DNA of 6,246 nt from Azoarcus sp. (GTDB taxonomy: Bacteria; Pseudomonadota; Gammaproteobacteria; Burkholderiales; Rhodocyclaceae): NCBI GenBank assembly GCA_031268685.1, contig JAIRWW010000164.1, positions 1-6,246 of the forward strand. The letters are read 5' to 3'. The notes under the pieces are model-generated. The model searched no databases. It worked only from the letters and a program-made list of their open reading frames with translations, and was not told the DNA's origin. The position numbers and the translations under genes were made by a program. Of the stretch, positions 4,807 to 6,246 are shown piece after piece. Within the stretch, counting starts at the first letter, position 1. Every line of letters starts with the position of its first letter.

Positions 4807-6114
4807 TCATGCCGCCAGGGCGAGCGCCGTCGTCACGCTCTCCAAATGGACGACGAGCGGACGGCTCGCCCGTTCCATTTGGCCTTGCTCGAACAGGTCA
4901 AGCCGATCCGCCCAGTCCTGCATCATCCGGCGGCGCTGCTCCAGATATTCAGCATGGTTGTAGGCCGCGCGTACCTGATTCGGATCGGCATGGGAAAGCT
5001 GTGCTTCCACCCAGGCTTCCGGATAACCGATCTCGTTGAGCGCCGTCGAGAGGGTGCCGCGTAGGCCGTGCCCCGTCAGCCGGCCAGCGTAGCCCAGGCG
5101 TTTCAATGCCTCGTTGAGCGTATTGGCGCTGATGCACTTCTCCGGGCGGCTCCTATGCGCCAGCAGATAGCGTTGGTTCGTACTGAACCCGCCGAGCAGC
5201 GCGCGGACGATCTCCACGGCCTGCGAGGACAGCGGCACGACATAGGACGGAAAGTCTTGCGGCCGCTTGCCGGCCTTACGCATCTTCCGCTGTAATTGCT
5301 TGACGTTCTCGGGCGGGATGATCCACAGGCCGCGTTCAAGATCGAATTGTTCCGGCGTCGCTTGCCGCAACTCGCCGGTGCGCACGCCCGTGAGCAGCGA
5401 TAGGCGCAGTGCCTGCCGGATTTGCACGCTATCATACGTCGGCAGGGTTTGCAGCAGTGCCGGCAACTCGTCCATGCGCAGGAACGGGGGGTGGCGCGTG
5501 GGCCGTTGCGGGACGGCTACGACGTTGAGGTCGGCGGCGGGGTTGTACTCCAGTCCCGGCACTTTCACCAGGGCATAGCGGAAGATTTGTCTGAGCCAGC
5601 CGCGAACACATCGCGCGACCGTCAGCGCGCCCCGGCGCTCCAATCGGGCCACGACCTCCAACAAATCGAGACGCCGGATCTCGTGGATCGGTTGCCTCCC
5701 CAGGAAGGGCAGGATATTCTTCTCGAAAACGCGTACCATCTTGGCATGCGTACTATCTTTCCCCGTCTTGATTTCCAGCTGGCGGCGTTCCATCCAATGC
5801 GCGCAGACGATACCAAAGGTGTTCTCGTCTGCCAGGCGGGCGGCCCGCCGTTCCTGCTGGCGATGAAACTTGGGATTGGCGCCCTGGGCCAACAGGGTGC
5901 GCGCTTCGTCGCGTGCCAGACGCGCTTCCCGGAGAGAGATTTCCGGGTAGGTGCCCAGCGAGATGCGTTTTTGCTTGCCGAGCCAGTAGTAGCGGAAATG
6001 CCAGGATTTCCCGCCGTGGGCGGAAATGTTGAGAGAAAGCCCGTCGATGTCGCCGAGCGTATAGGCTGTGCCGGTGGCCTTGGCTTGCCGGACGGCCCTG
6101 TCTGATAATGCCAT
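4807..6114 (-). CDS. int: P4-type phage/genomic island integrase (tyrosine recombinase)
   Basis: This integrase of 435 residues catalyses insertion and excision of an island or prophage at an attachment site, commonly a tRNA gene in this family. The N-terminal arm-type DNA-binding domain (about residues 1-90, of the DUF4102 type) is recognisable from LSDRAVRQAK, DIDGLSLNI, KSWHFRYYWLGKQKRISLGTYP and LREAR. A core-binding domain follows at about 100-200 and the catalytic domain at about 210-405: R245 in TGVRTGELR, H349 and R352 in GHGLRG, H375 in LSHADP and the nucleophile Y385 in AAYNHAEY. The start ATG (6112-6114) has AGGAGA at 6121-6126 with six-base spacing. Length is normal for the family. 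It is unrelated at subgroup level to the RIT recombinases and converges on them. No tRNA is visible in the 132 bases upstream. Confidence 0.95.
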   Translation of the reverse strand: MALSDRAVRQAKATGTAYTLGDIDGLSLNISAHGGKSWHFRYYWLGKQKRISLGTYPEISLREARLARDEARTLLAQGANPKFHRQQERRAARLADENTFGIVCAHWMERRQLEIKTGKDSTHAKMVRVFEKNILPFLGRQPIHEIRRLDLLEVVARLERRGALTVARCVRGWLRQIFRYALVKVPGLEYNPAADLNVVAVPQRPTRHPPFLRMDELPALLQTLPTYDSVQIRQALRLSLLTGVRTGELRQATPEQFDLERGLWIIPPENVKQLQRKMRKAGKRPQDFPSYVVPLSSQAVEIVRALLGGFSTNQRYLLAHRSRPEKCISANTLNEALKRLGYAGRLTGHGLRGTLSTALNEIGYPEAWVEAQLSHADPNQVRAAYNHAEYLEQRRRMMQDWADRLDLFEQGQMERASRPLVVHLESVTTALALAA

Positions 6115-6206
6115 GATTAATCTCCTGAACTCAAGTCAGGTCTGGAGTTTTGGCCCATCGGCGCTGCCTTTCCAGCAAGAATCCGGCACCCGCAGTCCCC
6201 GTAAAG

Positions 6207-6234
6207 ATGGACTTAAAAATGGACTTAAAAGTCC
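6207..6234. repeat. Tandem 12-bp repeat plus palindrome upstream of int
   Basis: ATGGACTTAAAA occurs twice head to tail (6207-6218 and 6219-6230). The second copy runs into GTCC, so GGACTT-AA-AAGTCC (6221-6234) is also a 6+6 inverted repeat. It lies about 95-120 bases upstream of the integrase start. The iterated GGACTT half-sites suggest binding sites for the integrase (arm-type) or for a small regulator of it. The role is inferred from position and form only. Confidence 0.55.
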
Positions 6235-6246
6235 CGGCTGTAGGTG

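Noticed and set aside
5422..6105. Long open frame on the plus strand across the integrase
   Set aside because: It is antisense to a full-length integrase with all motifs, and no family is recognisable in the translation.
6124..6140. Imperfect dyad CCTGA...TCAGG over the integrase ribosome binding site, as an autoregulatory operator
   Set aside because: Only five paired bases before a mismatch, which is too weak to claim.

Overview
The window is an accessory region built almost entirely from mobile DNA. It holds no housekeeping genes. GC-rich codon use, an IS66-family transposase, recombinase-in-trio (RIT) elements and a P4-type phage/island integrase together suggest a proteobacterium, but nothing here fixes genus or species. 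Five separate tyrosine recombinase genes occupy most of the 6.2 kb.

Layout from left to right. (1) 1-509 is the right end of a first RIT element (RIT1): the last 126 codons of a ritC-like recombinase, then a 15+15 bp palindrome at 478-509. (2) 505-857 is an internal piece of an IS66 tnpC transposase gene, broken on its left by RIT1 and on its right by a second element. (3) 852-4316 is a complete second RIT element (RIT2). It has perfect 35-bp terminal inverted repeats at 853-887 and 4255-4289, three tyrosine recombinase genes (ritA 1008-2255, ritB 2252-3196, ritC 3193-4203) joined by two ATGA stop/start overlaps, and a perfect 32-bp palindrome at 4285-4316. (4) 4312-4530 is the C-terminal remainder of the same tnpC gene, carrying an extra in-frame TAG, followed by the IS66 right end at about 4583. 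(5) 4584-4806 is non-coding and holds a 35/36-bp direct repeat, a 17-bp dyad and a strong hairpin. (6) 4807-6114 (minus) is an intact P4-type integrase. Its upstream region, running to the window edge, carries a tandem 12-bp repeat and a palindrome.

How the parts relate. Removing RIT2 by joining its two TCGGAA copies (852-857 and 4311-4316) restores the IS66 reading frame exactly (...LGR-KNYLFAGS...). RIT2 therefore appears to have entered by conservative recombination at a 6-bp core, with no net loss of target bases. The predicted circular junction of RIT2 would be a 92-bp perfect palindrome with two mirror-image crossover sites. RIT1 shows the same right-end architecture with a different sequence and a different target site in the same tnpC gene. 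The same transposase has thus been hit twice, in the same orientation, by two diverged RIT elements. The P4-type integrase points towards the RIT/IS66 cluster and may mark the edge of a genomic island.
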